Shown here: piece after piece, positions 13,551-26,932 of the stretch
How the letters are laid out: every line of letters starts with the position of its first letter
Position numbering within the stretch: the stretch's first letter is position 1
Assembly: GCA_008360975.2 (NCBI GenBank)
Contig: CM039194.1
Span: forward strand, 11,580,426-11,644,425
Direction: 5' to 3'
DNA from: Lichenostomus cassidix
Taxonomy: Eukaryota > Chordata > Aves > Passeriformes > Meliphagidae
DNA: 64,000 nt
Program-made: the position numbers and the translations under genes
Notes under the pieces: generated by a model
The model's input: only the letters and a program-made list of their open reading frames with translations
What the model was told of the DNA's origin: nothing
The model's database searches: none

Positions 13551-16500
13551 ACCTCACAAACAAATGGATAACTGGAAAGAAAAGAATACCTCCGTCTTTC
13601 ATCATCTTCTGCTAAGTTCCAGGCAGAATATTTCTTAAATTGTAGGCTGGGAGCAGTGAAAAAAAAAGAGATGGGGCATCTGTAATCATGATGGAAGCAA
13701 GGGAATATATCAAAACAGCTCTAGGCACAAACGCATTAGCTGGTACAGCAAGCCCACTGCCTAAGCCTGCTACCACAACTCCCTGCCCTGGCCATAAATT
13801 AGTCTTAGCATAATGGGAAGCATCATCATCACAGAAGAGGTAGAGCTTGCCTCTGGGAGCCAAACAGCAAAATATGCCAAGAGAAGGGAGAAGATGAAAT
13901 TCCAGCACTGATCTCCAGTGATGCTCTGCTGCCAGAGCCTCCATGCAGGTCTCTGAGCTGGGACTCTGCAGCTCCTCCTGCTACTGGCACAGATGCTCCA
14001 TGTGGCCCCTGGCACTGGAAGGGACACAGGGATTTGGCATTGCCTCACTGTGGTCTTTTTAATATTGTTTATTTAAAGCCTTTCTGAAATCTCCTTTCAA
14101 ACTACGGCAGAGCAAGGGAAGGGTAATTAAAAATAAAATGAAGTTTTCATCTGTTTCATTAAGATCAAAGGAGAAGGTAAAGGAGCATGTCAGTCCTGAG
14201 GGACCTGCATTCCCCACCATGGCAGTCAGCTACTGTCATAAAACATGGATCTGTATTTTATTCAGACAGTTTTGCTTAACAGAATAGGCTAAGACGCAAC
14301 ATCTCATTTTCATAAGGGGCCTCAGGGGACAGAGTGAAAACACCCATCCTGAACAAGTAAAAGCATTTAAATATAAAAGCAAGAGGGGGAGAAAAGGTAG
14401 AGCAAAACACTTTGTCCAGCTACAGAGACTAATGAACGATGACCCAGGTTCATTTACCATCAGCTAACTGAACTTCCTTAGTGTAAGCAGGGCTTGGGAT
14501 AAATTGGGACATTTATTTCATCTGACAGGACCAGAGTAAACAAGTAGATGCTTTTTAATTTCTCCTTTTACTTAGGGGGCCATAAAAATTCCATGGCAAA
14601 GAGACCAAATAGAAGATTTAGATTAGCACAAGAAATTTAACATTGTCATCTGAAGTTTGCCTTAAGAAATAAAATGAAGCTTTTTAAGTTTAGAATGGCT
14701 CATCCTTAAAGAAAAGGACAACTTTAACTCTTGTACACATTCTTGCTCTCTTTTCTGCCTGCATGCTGGTGTCCTGAGCATCCCTTTTTCCTCTCTTCAC
14801 AAAAGTAGCAGTGGTTTAAAATCCTCTTGCATCTTGTGAGGAAAACAAAACAAACACCATCACCAGTAGTTAAACTAAAACTGGAACACTGAGCTGTGTG
14901 TGTAAGTTTGGCTCTTCAAATCCCTATCTGAGCACTTAAAAATGACCTAATTTTAAACACTCAACTTCCTTTCATGCCATTTAAATTGTGGAGCTGGATT
15001 AGCCATAATATTGACAGCAGCTGCCTGTATCACTAGCCCAAGGAAATTACAGCCCTGATGTTACACCTGAAGCAGCACTTCTAATTCAAAGACAATTAAA
15101 GAAGGGGTTAAGAACACCTTAGGTACTTTATCCCTGAGTAAAATAACACCACCCTATCTCATACATAAAGGATACACCAAGCAAAACCAGTTATCAGTAT
15201 GCCATGCATGAGTGTCTCTGCTAAATAGTAACACAGGGATATCAGAGGAGTCAATCCCATCATCATTTAAGAAAATTAAGCAGTGCCATGACATATAAGT
15301 AATGTAACCAGGACTTTACACACAGCATCAAGTTGTGCTATCTATAGAAAGCGTTTCCTTTATTGAGGATAACGCCTTGGCTCTCATGAGTTATGTCAGT
15401 TTTTTATCAAATTTTATCTCACTTTTTATTGCTGCTGTTTAAGCCTTTAGGAATCAAAGTTTTTACAAAACCTTTCCCTAATACAGAAAAAAAAGCCAGA
15501 AGCCTTAGGAGTCTGCTGTATACTCTACTTTCCTCGCAGCTATCTCTGTTGAAGACTTTTTTAATTACAAAATGTCTTTTCGAAGGCACAGGAGTGGTTC
15601 AGCAAATTACTGCCTAGGGCACAGCATAAAACCCAATGCCAACAAGGGGACACGTTCAGAATTTCGGTCTTGAAGGTCAGAAATTCCAACTGTAATGAAA
15701 GATGGTTCAATTTCAAAGTGCTAAATGACAGCTGTGGTCCAGAGATTTTTTTGTCAGATATGCAGGAAGGCAGAATAATAAAGAGGAGAAACTGGTCCAT
15801 GCACATCTGGTAAAACAGCATCCAGAGATTTCCTAGGGCATAATAAGGTCTCATGGTTTTAAAAGACAGGTTTCAAAAAGGCACAAAAAAAGGCATCAAT
15901 ACATATGAAACTTCTATATAAGCAGTTTAAAAATTCACTGTCTTGTTCTTGGATCCAGTCCATAGCCTGGAGACAACTGTGGAATGCCTCACTCAACATC
16001 AGTGATTGAGGTCAGAAGAGCTGCACTGGAGTGAGAGAAGAACAGGAACTCTGCATGGAGAAGTCTTTCAGATACATAGATTTAAATTTCCCTTTTCATA
16101 TGGGAGGAGGGGGAAGAGCTCTCTGACTTTGGTAGAACCTGAGCCAAAGACAAACACTGTAATTAAGAGTTTTGTTAATGCATTTGATTGATCCTGCAGA
16201 ATTCTATTAATCACAAAAAATAAATAAAAAAATAAGACAGTGGAGACTGGAACTTAACAGTATAAGGTATATACTGCTCTTCAGACTTTTTTCCCTAATC
16301 ATTTCTGATCATGACCAGATGTATGAAGAATCTCTGATAAGTGCAAAGCAATTTTTTCAAATTAAAAGCAATGTTTTCCTTCTAGATACAACGCAATGTA
16401 CATTTTGTGTTAAGAAACGCTGCCAAATTTTATCACTTAATTTGAAAAAATTCTCATTTTCCTTACTGTACAAATTGCTACATTCCAAGCACATCCTACA

Positions 16501-19500
16501 CAGCCTGGCCAAATTAACATATTCTAATAAAACTTAGCAGATACCGTTTTCACTTGTCCTGCAAGTCAATATGATTAAGGATGAACATTGCCTATGATGC
16601 TATTAGAAATATTTAGAAAAGAAGGTACAAAACATGAATGTGAATAACTCAATAGTATAGGACTTGTCTATTTTTCTTCCCCCAAATTATATTCTTAGTC
16701 ATCATTCTTTATTATCAGAGCCTATTGCCCAACAGATCATGTGTAATTTTGGCCTTTTAATTGCAAGTTCATCTCTTTTGCATTTTCAGTCCATACTTTT
16801 TCGTGGACTTCAGCTCCAGTCTTTCCTCACCCTGGTTTACTCAGTTGCATAATGCAACCTTATTAAAGATTACAGTCTGCTGCAAAAGGCTTTCTTCTGC
16901 CTGGAACTACAGAGAGAACGGAACTAAGGCGGGCAGCATTTCAACAACAAGTCAGACTAATTCCAGCAAGGCAAACTAAATCATTTTCTGTCCCAATTAC
17001 TTTGGATAATCTTGAATTTAGCCTTATGCCATCTCTCTATGCAGTATTTTGCCATGAACTGGAGACTTGCTAACGCGCCCTGACCTGCTTAATTGGAAGC
17101 TGAAGCATAATTGATATCAAAACAGATATCAGAGGAAAACGTTAGCCAGTTCACCAGATTTCCCATGCCCAAAAAACTTCAACTGACTCATTAAGAAATT
17201 ACTTTAAGAAATGAGATATGGAAGAGCAGTGACATCCTAATTAACAGAACAGGAAACACATAATCAGCGGGAGAACCGTTTTGTGTGGTGGATGCACTGT
17301 GGGATTTTTCAAGTAAATAAGGCAAATGATGAACCCAAATTCACATTTCCCTGCATTGATGCTGCAGTTTTCTCAATATCACATAATAATGAGAGTTTAA
17401 ATAAACCTGCCCAACAGTTAAGTCTTAGTAATCTGCCTATCAAAAACAGATCCATTTAAAAGATGTTTGAAATCTTAACCTCAGCTCTTGAGATGATATC
17501 CACTTCCTGTCTGTTTCAAGGGTATTTAAAAAAATACTTTTGCTCCATTGCAGAAGAATGTATTTTAACCAGAAATAGGCCAAGACTAAAAGATTTCTTC
17601 CAAGCCCTTAACAATTCAGGTGGGGCACCCATCCAAATCCACTTTGGATGCAAGTCAGATGCACAACTGGAGAAAAACTGTTCTGTTGTTCCAGTTCAAA
17701 TATGGACAAAATCTCAAAATCTGTCTTGAGACAATGAACATGTGCCTCAGATGAAACACGATTAAAAATACTGTTCTCCTTCATCTCCGGTTTTAATTCT
17801 TTGTAGAAGGTCCCACTTTTCCCTCTTGCACCATTTCACCCAGCACTGCTGAAGGTCCATGTGACACTGAAGCAAAGCAATCTCCTCTTCCCAGCTACAG
17901 ACTTTGCAGCACTTTCTCCTGTTCCAACTCAGATTTAGCACTTTACCAAATTATGGTGCGATCACTTCCATTTCCAAAGTAGATTTCCACAGATTAATAC
18001 ACATGGATTTATGAATCAACACATGGGAGGTTTAACTTAAGAAGTTCCTCCCTTTCTGTAACCACAGTCCATATTCTCAGGTACAGGAACTACACTGGAA
18101 TAGAGTTATATCTAAAATCATTAATTAACACCTTAATCCATCCCACAGGAAACTAGCAGAGGATTTATTTTCTGCAAAACACTGCTGTAAGGAAGGCTGA
18201 TCTACACTCACCACATGTTTAAAATCAGCAGCTTTTCCTCCTCCTCTAACCCTCATTCATTTTCACTTCCACCTCATAAAAATCACTTGCAAAAAAACCC
18301 AGAAACATCAGATTAACAAAACCCCAGCAAATCTGACTTGCAAGGGGTTTCTTACATCATGACCACCTTCCTCACCCCAGCAGCTGCCTCAGAGTCTGAG
18401 CAGAGCAGACCACACGTGGGTGATGTCAGACACCTCCCTACTTCCCCCAGTGACTGCTTCCAACCCAGCTGAGCCACGTTCCGGGACAGGAACAGGTAAA
18501 GAGGCACAGAACAAAGTTATTCCTCACCCATATATATCAGCAGTACACAAAAGCACTGGTAAGCAACTTGTTATTTGGGTGGCAACTAGCCTCTCCTGTC
18601 GTGTAATAGGGAAAATGGGTGAGTTCAATTCCTTAAAAGCTTTAGAGTTCAGCATAACGTATAAGGAACCCTTTTTTCCCTACAACAATCTGCTCTTTGG
18701 CACTGCCTCAGAATACTTTACTGCCACGTCTTACTTTGAAATGGGAGGATGCCAAGAATGAGATAAGTGCAGACATCCATGACTGGGAAACACAAGTAAA
18801 AGGCTTTCTCCAGAGCCAATTACAGCCTTCAACGCACAAGCACTTAAAAAAAAGAAAAACAAAACCTTAAACTAAACAAACAAAGTAAAAGCAACAGTAA
18901 ATTTGTCCCTCTGCATTCAAGTAGAAACTCAACATTTATTTCTTTATTTTAAAAGGCTCACTTTTTAATTAAGAAAAAAGTTTCAAAATATCCAGCCTAA
19001 TTGAAATAAAGCATTTGTTTCTTCACATGAGTCTGAATTCTCAAAAAAATACAAATGCCTGCATTATTACATTAAGAAGAGATAATTCTTCATCTGCTAT
19101 TACCCATTCAATGAACCCAGATTACAGCTGAGACTTGCATGAGATATAACTGCTGTAGTGGTCAGATTTGTCTCCTGACAGTTCCATTTGGCTTTTGTCT
19201 TCCTTAAAAGTCTGATAGCACTTTATTGTGTAATTTTAAAAGTATTTTTTTCCATTACTAAATGTTTTGGTCAAGGTGACAAAAAAATGCCAATGTGACT
19301 ACAGTCTTCATTTGAAACCTTTTAGTTTGGCACATTGCCTTTTGTAAAAGGAAGAGCTAACTTAAGTCAGTTAGGGAAAACATGGTATGAATACTTTAAA
19401 AAAACCATCAGGAAAAAAACTGAGTGGAATTAAATAAGCCACAGCAAGTAATTGCCTATTTAGATTCAGCTTCATACACACTTAAGCCTATCAAGGGTCT

Positions 19501-19891
19501 CAAACTGACCCATTCTGCATCCACCATTCTTGTCTGGTTAGAAAAATCCAGGTGCACGAAGCCAGAAATGAGCAGAGGAAGGTCCATATAACAGAATGAC
19601 AACACCAAGGTATGAAGTCACTCTAATGAAAAGAGCTCTGAAATCTCTAACCTCAAGCAAGTTCATGAGTGAAAGTCTTTCAACCAGCCAGTCCAAATGA
19701 AACTGAAAATTACCTTCAAACAACAGTAGAAATGTGCTTTAGCTCCTCTTTCTCTTGCCTAACTTGTTCACATTGCCTCATCCAAGAGCTCTTGGAATTT
19801 CAAAGTCCTGGGTTCCACTTCTCCCTCTTTGCTAGTACAGTGATGCTCACCACTGCTATTGCAGAGGACAGATATAGGAAATTTCAATAAA

Positions 19892-19912
19892 CATATATAT
19901 ATATTTTTTTAA
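19892..19912. repeat. (AT)n run followed by poly-T
   Basis: About six AT units run into a T8 tract. Simple low-complexity sequence in intron 2. Confidence 0.8.
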
Positions 19913-22900
19913 GCATTAAAACAACCCCTAAACAAACCATTTTGAAAGGAGATGGGGCCAAATTCAGAAGAGGACAGTGAAGCCAAGCACATTACTTCAC
20001 TTCCTCAGGAGCCTATGAAGGAGATCCAAAAAAAGCCAACAGTTCAGAAACTCAGCTGCGTGGGGCTACATATCCAAAGAGGCAGGTGGGATCTGCAAAG
20101 CCCCAGTCCCAGTGAGTTAGAGAGTTAAACTCATTAAGGTGAAGCAAAATAAGACCATAGCTCAGGTCAATGTGGAAGCTTCACTAGGTACCATTCATCT
20201 TTTTTCATTCCTTATGTAACTCTACAAAAGCTCAGAGAATTCACCATAACCTTTGATATCAGTGGAAGTTTCAAAACCTCACTATTCTGAGAGGGTTGAT
20301 TTGAGAACTACTTTCTTAGGCTGGCTGCAGGCACGACTTCAGGAGATTTTGCGGTTTGTGTTGTACAAGAGATCAATCAGCAGCATCATAAACATTCTTG
20401 GTGATATTAGAAATAAAAGGCAAAGGACCATAGCAATATTTTTGTAAACATGTGCAAAAACACTCCAGAAGAAGCTAAGGCAGAGCCCTCACAGCTGCTG
20501 CACTGTTGGCACAGCAATGGGAAAGGGCCAGGAACCCTCATGAGAGGGGGAATCCGAAAAATGATTGAATTGGTTTTATTCAAAGTTTCCACACAGAGGA
20601 GAATTTACCTCTGGCCTAAGACCAGGAATGAAAAACTCACAGTCCAAAAAGAATGCTTTGGCCAGGGCCATGTACAGCTCGAAAAGGGGGCTTCTTGTGA
20701 GAGCTGGAGCACTGTGGTTTGTCTGGCATCTGCTGTCACATGTTTTCCATTTTCCTTTCTTAATGACATTACGCTCCCTGTAAGTACTGAAAGTAACAGA
20801 GATTTACTTATTTTACCCATTTTTCTCATATGTTCCAGAGGTGCACTAGCATCATTTGCCAAGTTATTCCATTTCATAAGTATTTAACGGATAGTGAATG
20901 TACAATAGTCTCAACTATTCAGCCCAAATTTCATTTCATCAATATTTTATGTTCAGTTCCTGTGAATTCCACAGAAAGGTTCAATTGTCTTTTGCAAAAG
21001 GTGGTAGTTGGACCAATATACAATATGATGCTTCAAGCACAGTAAAATATAATGATATACACAGACTACTCCAAGAAACCACCCTTTTCCATTATTTTCC
21101 ATAAATCTTAACCCAGAAACTGAAAAGACTTTTTTTTCTAAGGGAAAGAGCAATATGTACTTGGTAAGGTCTATGGAGAAGATTAAAATAAAGGATATAT
21201 AAAAAGAAAAACATGACCGTGATGCCTGATGAAAAGAAAATTATTGGTACATTAACTTTCATCTGTTGGCTTTCAATTGTACTGGCCCAAATAACTGAAT
21301 AATTCTCAACTTCAGAATTGATGCAACAACTACTTTATGTAAGTAAAGTAGTACTACAGTCACTTAGTGCTGGACTCAGCCAAGCTGACCCCTTCCAAGC
21401 CACCACAGCATTGCCACTTCCACTGATTTCCTACAAAAGGAAAAGAGAGGGATGCTTTACTACCTCTTTCCCACATGGATCACATGGCCTGGGGAAGATT
21501 AAAAGAGGGAGATAAAACAGTCACTGAAGGAGGAGGCTGCATATACCACTTTGCTCCACTTCCCCTTTATGATCCAAAAATTGTCTCTCCCACACCCCCA
21601 ACTTTACCCTCTCCTTATGCAGGGAGGTTGAACCAGCACCTTCCAAGGAGCTGCCAGGCAGAAGGAACCTGGGAAGCTGCAGCTCGTCAGCAGCTCAGAG
21701 GGTGACAGTTCCAGCAAGGGAGAAGGGCAACAGGCATGATTGTTGGGACAGTGAAGTCCCAAATCTCCTTCTCCCAGAAGCAGTGGGTGATGCTGTATTT
21801 AGTTTAGGCCTCAACATGCAGAAGGGAATGAAGTAAGGAGATGAATCAAGGAAGGGACAAACACTTTAGAACAGTTCATGGAAGAACAAATCTGGAAAAT
21901 TCCTGACAAACCAGCGGCAAAAAAGCCAATGCTGAAACTCAGCAATTCCCTCAGCAACAAAGAACAGAACTTTTCCAGTCTTCCAAAGAGGATTTGAAGC
22001 TTGCATTTATTGTATTACACTTCAGTGAGCAAAAGATGCAGAAAACTAACAAAGAGAGCAACAAGTGTATTTACACAGCTAGAATTTCAAGAGGACCAGC
22101 TGTATTTTGAAAGGAAGGAAAGGCCACTTTCTTCTCTGAAACTGGATTTAAGGAACACAGAAAACACCAAGCTGTATGTTATTTGTATTAAAGATTTGGT
22201 TGGTTCAGAAGCAAAATAGAAATTCTTTATCTGAAAATTAATGTCTGCAAAGTGACCAGAAGGCTTCCATTTTTTTCCAAAAAGAGAGATTTTTTCTAAT
22301 ACGAGTTATCTCATTTTCTGATTAGCAAACTAAAACTATGAAATTGTTTTCCCTCTGGCTGTATCCCAACTGGATCAAAGCACTGGCCCAAGAACATACT
22401 GTACCAGATTAGTCATGAAGAAAGTCTACAAGAAATTCAAGCATCTATGTCTCATCTCTCCTGATAAAGTTATCACCCCAGAATATAAACATGGGCTCTC
22501 CATGCACTATACTGACAGATACTTGCCCAGATAGGTTTATAGCTGTTTTTTGTTGTAGTTATTAGCTCAGCACAAGCAGTATCTGCTCTGCTTTGGGAGC
22601 AGAGCTCATGCCCAGTCCTAGATAAATCACAGAAGTTCATTCCACCACCACTTCTTTTCCCAGGTCTCACAGAGAAAGGTTTATTCCATACCTGGAGAAA
22701 TCATCACCTCTAATGAGTCCTGGAGGGCTAAAGCTCCCACAGGAACTGTGTGTGCCTGGGGGCCACTGAATGGCACAGGGACACCCTGTAAGGAGCAGGG
22801 CATGGGGGGAGGTTTCAGCACAGCTCCTAAGAGTTAAACATCACCATGATACCTATTTTCAGTGAAGACAGAGGAAAGGATCTACACCCACATCTTCTGA

Positions 22901-23129
22901 ATGCACAGAGTCATCAATAAAAGGAGTCTCCTGCTCCAAGCCATAAAGTCATAAATCAAGGCAAAACAAGCCATTGACCTGTTTTTATTCTTATGTGGAG
23001 ATGCACCACTGCAGTGAGGGTTTAAGGCCACGACAAGTCCTGCTGCATAAATCAGCTCTCTCCTATGTAATCATGTGAAGGATAAATCTAAATACACACT
23101 GACAGCCAAAACAGGAGAGCGGTACTGTG

Positions 23130-23500
23130 GTGGGGGGCCACTGGCTGGATGCCACCAAAAGCCAGTCCATCACTCCCCTCCTCAGATGGACAGGGGAGAT
23201 AAAATATAACAAAATGCTCTAGGCTGAGATAAGGACAGGGAGAAGCCGCTCACCAATTACTGCCACAGGCAAAACTCGACTTGGGGGAAATTAATTTAAT
23301 TTATTACCAATCAAATCACAGTACGATAATGAGAAATAAAACCAGATCTTAAAAACACCTTCCACCTCATCCCTCTGTTCTTTCTGAGCTCAATTTCACT
23401 CCTGAATTCTCTGCCTCCTTCCCCACAGTGGTGCAGTGGGATAGAGAATGGGGTCTGTGGTCAGTTCACCACACATTGTCTCTGCTGCTCCTTCCTTAGT
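23130..23500 (-). mobile_element. Probable ERV/LTR-derived songbird repeat fragment
   Basis: The plus strand contains GCCAGTCCATCACTCCCCTC, TGGACAGGGGAGATAAAATA, CAAAACTCGACTTGGGGGAA, ATTTAATTTATTACCAATCA and GTGGTCAGTTCACCACACAT, in an order I recognise from a high-copy repeat of songbird genomes. Element sense is probably the minus strand, because the complement carries GGCATCCAGCCAG, a phrase common near the end of songbird retroviral-type elements. No gag, pol or env reading frame is present. The LTR/ERV assignment and family are from memory. Confidence 0.55.
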
Positions 23501-25196
23501 AGAGCTATCCTTTAGGAAGGTGTCTGTATAAATGCTACAAAAACTGAGAACTGATTACTATCTTCCAGAGAGCAGTATTAATACAGGCTTTAAAAAGAGA
23601 TCAATAGGCATTTTTTGTATTAGTCACATTTTTGGCAGCTTGTCCATATCTGCAAACACATATTTTAGAAGATCAAATCAGCAGCCAACCTGTGCTACAG
23701 ACAGAAGAAGGAAGACAGAAAAAGCACATATCATACAATTATATTAGTGCTTCCTCCCAGAGAACATTTTGCAATTATGTCAGGCCAGTCAAACTAATTC
23801 CTCTTTACTGCTCACTGGAACACCATCTCTTCTATTTCCTAGAAGTTGACTAGGGCTTTTCTGTTCCCCTTCTTCAGTTCTTCCATTTCACAAATGTTTT
23901 GCAAACACACTGTCAGTTGGATTAGGCTGCACTTAACCTGAAAAGGGTTCAGCATTCCCTGGGTTTAAAATGAAAAGCAGCAGAGCAGCAGAGAGAGATC
24001 TGGTGTACATCACTGTCCAAGGGCTGTGTGTGTCCAGGGTCAAGAGCAACTCTGCTGAACACAGTACAGCTTGAGAAGCAGGTGCACCTGAGAAAAGTCA
24101 GACAGCCCAAAAACACACAGTGCAGAGAACCAGACACAGAACCCACTGACAAACAGTCCTAGGGGAAAACTAGACTTTGAGTTTGTTGTTGAACTTGGAG
24201 CTGGGAGCAGGAATCTGTATCCCGTTGCTTGATTTGAGTTCAGTGAGAACTCAAAGAACTTCCTTATTCTTTATAAACAAGCAGGAGGTACAAAGAATAT
24301 CTGACTCCATCACTTTTCCCTAACTTCAGTTGCCTGCAAGAACCCAGTTTTTGGCAAATCTCACTCATGTCCATAAAGGCAGCAGTACATACAAATGCTT
24401 TATAGTTTAAAATGTCGTATGTTGATGCTGACAAGTTCAAGACATGAGAAGAGGTTGCTATGGAAACACATGCGGTATTGCCTAGAACATAAGGCAACAT
24501 TTTATATCAAGAATATTTTAAAAAGCACCCTTGGACCAACAAATTAGTTGGCTGCCAAATTAGGTTTAGGGTAGAGAAAAATTAGTTTGTCATTTGTTCT
24601 CAGACAGAAATATTTTTGTTTAGACACAATGAAGTTACATGTAATGAAAGCATTTGCATTATATTTTCAATTATTTCCCTTGTCTCAGAGCAAAAAGTAA
24701 TTTTATATTGAAAGACTTTCTTTTGAAGCTCATATATAGCAAATACATCTCTATATTCCCATGTGCTGGAGTCTCCATCTAATTTTCTTTTTATAATTAA
24801 TGAAATCACTTTAATGAATGGTTGTGATCTTTGAGGGGTTAAACCTTTAACTCTTCCATAACCTTATTTATCTGTGTACCAACACTGGCCAACAGAACTA
24901 ATGTAGGAATGCAACTGATCAGAAAAGAGCAGAATTGCATCCTTGGTCAGTCTGACAGCTCTCAGTTGCTTCCTAAGCCCTGTTTTATAACCTGTCACTG
25001 CTGAAAGGTGACACCTGCCCTTCTGGGGTATTGCTGTGCAGTGGCATTCTTCAATGCCAATCCCTTCTGCTTCATTCTCTACCCTCCCAACAAGCACAAG
25101 AGCAATTCTGAATTCCCCTAACAACAGTTTTACTCTGCAGGCCTCATGGAAAGCCTGATTCTAAAACACAATTCCTACACACCCATTTTCTCAAGG

Positions 25197-25214
25197 GAAA
25201 AAAAAAAAAAACCT
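25197..25214. repeat. Poly-A tract
   Basis: A run of about 15 A residues interrupts otherwise ordinary intron sequence. No LINE or retrogene body was recognised beside it, so its origin is unknown. Confidence 0.75.
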
Positions 25215-25606
25215 CTCCACTTAATCTTTCTTACATAAAACATAAAGCCTTTTTTTTTCTTCTGAAAACTTTCTATTAGTTATCCACCGGATTTGAAATA
25301 GAAGATTTATAAAAAGGGGACATGGGGTTCTACTTCTGACACTTTATTTTTGGAAGCACAGAAGAACATTTGAGCTGCTGAGCCCAAGACTGATTCTTTC
25401 ATCTTTTCCTATTCTGAGTATTCTAGAAAATTTCAGTCTACTAGAACATTTATTTGTTTGGGAGTTTGGGCCATCACAGAAGTGACAAATCTACTAATCT
25501 AAAATTCATCTTAAATTATTCTCCAATCTGCAGCTGCAACTGACAAGACCTTCATGATTTTTGCAAATAGAAGGCCAAGATATGCTTATAAACAGAGAAG
25601 ATGGGG

Positions 25607-25628
25607 TCATGGCATCATCATGGCATGA
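25607..25628. repeat. 11-bp tandem duplication
   Basis: TCATGGCATCA is followed directly by TCATGGCATGA, one base different. It is a small slippage product within intron 2. Confidence 0.75.
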
Positions 25629-26195
25629 TCAACATTTTTGCTTGGTTACTTTAGTAAAATTCTAAACCAAACTGCAGACATCATTTCTTCATAAATACCT
25701 GAGCAGTGAAGGTGGAAAAACCTCTTTTTCGCTAACTTTAGGAGAGAGGATGTTTAATAGGTGCTAGGAAACCCAAGGACAAATACCTGAAATGGAACAA
25801 ACCTTGTGCACTGGCTTGAGAGCACTGTCCTTCAGGAAATGCAGCAGCAGGCAAACAATGCCAGCAAGTTGTTTTTAGAAAACATCTCATTTAGGGCTGC
25901 GTTGTCAAGATGCCTAAGGAGAGCTGACAGACAAACACAGATGGGCTCCTCATGTCCTCAAAACCTCAGCTTACATGGTTACAGTTGAATCCCAACACAT
26001 CTAACTTGTTTAATAGGAGGCGTGTTTTCCAACCATCCTACTGTCACAGGGAAATTCCCATGAATGCTTTTGTGAGTGCTGACCTCCTGTCTCAGCAGGG
26101 CTGCAGGCTACTGAACCCAAGGGCTACTGCTGCCACCCAGGCAAAGTGGGTCACAGCAAGAGGAATGAGGAACAGCATTTCTGAGTTTTAAATAC

Positions 26196-26217
26196 AAGAT
26201 CCTTTTAAGATCCTTTT
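26196..26217. repeat. 11-bp tandem duplication
   Basis: AAGATCCTTTT occurs twice in direct succession (26196-26206 and 26207-26217), with exact identity. Confidence 0.85.
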
Positions 26218-26870
26218 AACATCCATCCAGCAGCCCCTATAAATTCATTTATTACTGTATTTTTAAGCTGTCTGTACATGATTTTTTTTTTTTTGGCTAG
26301 TTCCAGAGCAGCCTTTTTTAATTTTATTTTTTTAAATGCAGACTACTTTTTGTGCAGACCTTCCAGACACATATTAAATTTTCCTTTACCTTCTACTTAC
26401 AGCAGCAATAACAGTGAAAAGCTATTTCTCTTTTCTTGGGAATCTAGAAAATCTGTGTTCCTTAAGAATCTTACAAGAATATTCAGACAAAGTAAGCACA
26501 TAGTACTAGTTCCTGATTTCAATGTTGTTTAAAGCATAATTTTTTTTCTTCTGTCACACCCCACTTCCAATTCTTTCTTATTATTACCTTGAGTAAGGTA
26601 ATATTTGTTGAATAAATAAGTCTATGAAAACTGGTAAATAGGCAGGATAAATGTAAGGACCTCTATAAATTCAGTTCTCTTAAAAATCCACAATGTATCT
26701 GTGTCAGAAGGACTGAGGCAGAGAAATATGGAAAAGCTCATGTGTAAAGATGCAGAGACTTTGGCTGCAGTTCACTCAACTTCACAGGGTTCATCACAAC
26801 AGTATTTGGCTCTCCTCTCTCCTGTTTTCTTCACTACTAATGGATACTTTACTATTTAATTAGTGCAGCA

Positions 26871-26932
26871 TGATCCAAATCCCATCAAAGTCAATAAAAC
26901 TCTTTTCATTTATGTTAACGGGCTTTGGACCA
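26871..26932. repeat. Old amniote self-complementary repeat
   Basis: The segment opens TGATCCAAATCCCATCAAAG and closes ACGGGCTTTGGACCAA, which is nearly its own reverse complement. It matches the common reptile/bird repeat phrase GATCCAAAGCCCATTGAAG…CAATGGGCTTTGGATC. It lies in ADAMTS2 intron 2. The transposon family is not named here. Confidence 0.6.

Noticed and set aside
20450..20887. 145-codon plus-strand ORF with a 90-codon antisense ORF
   Set aside because: Peptides look random, no splice or start context was convincing, and both strands are open.
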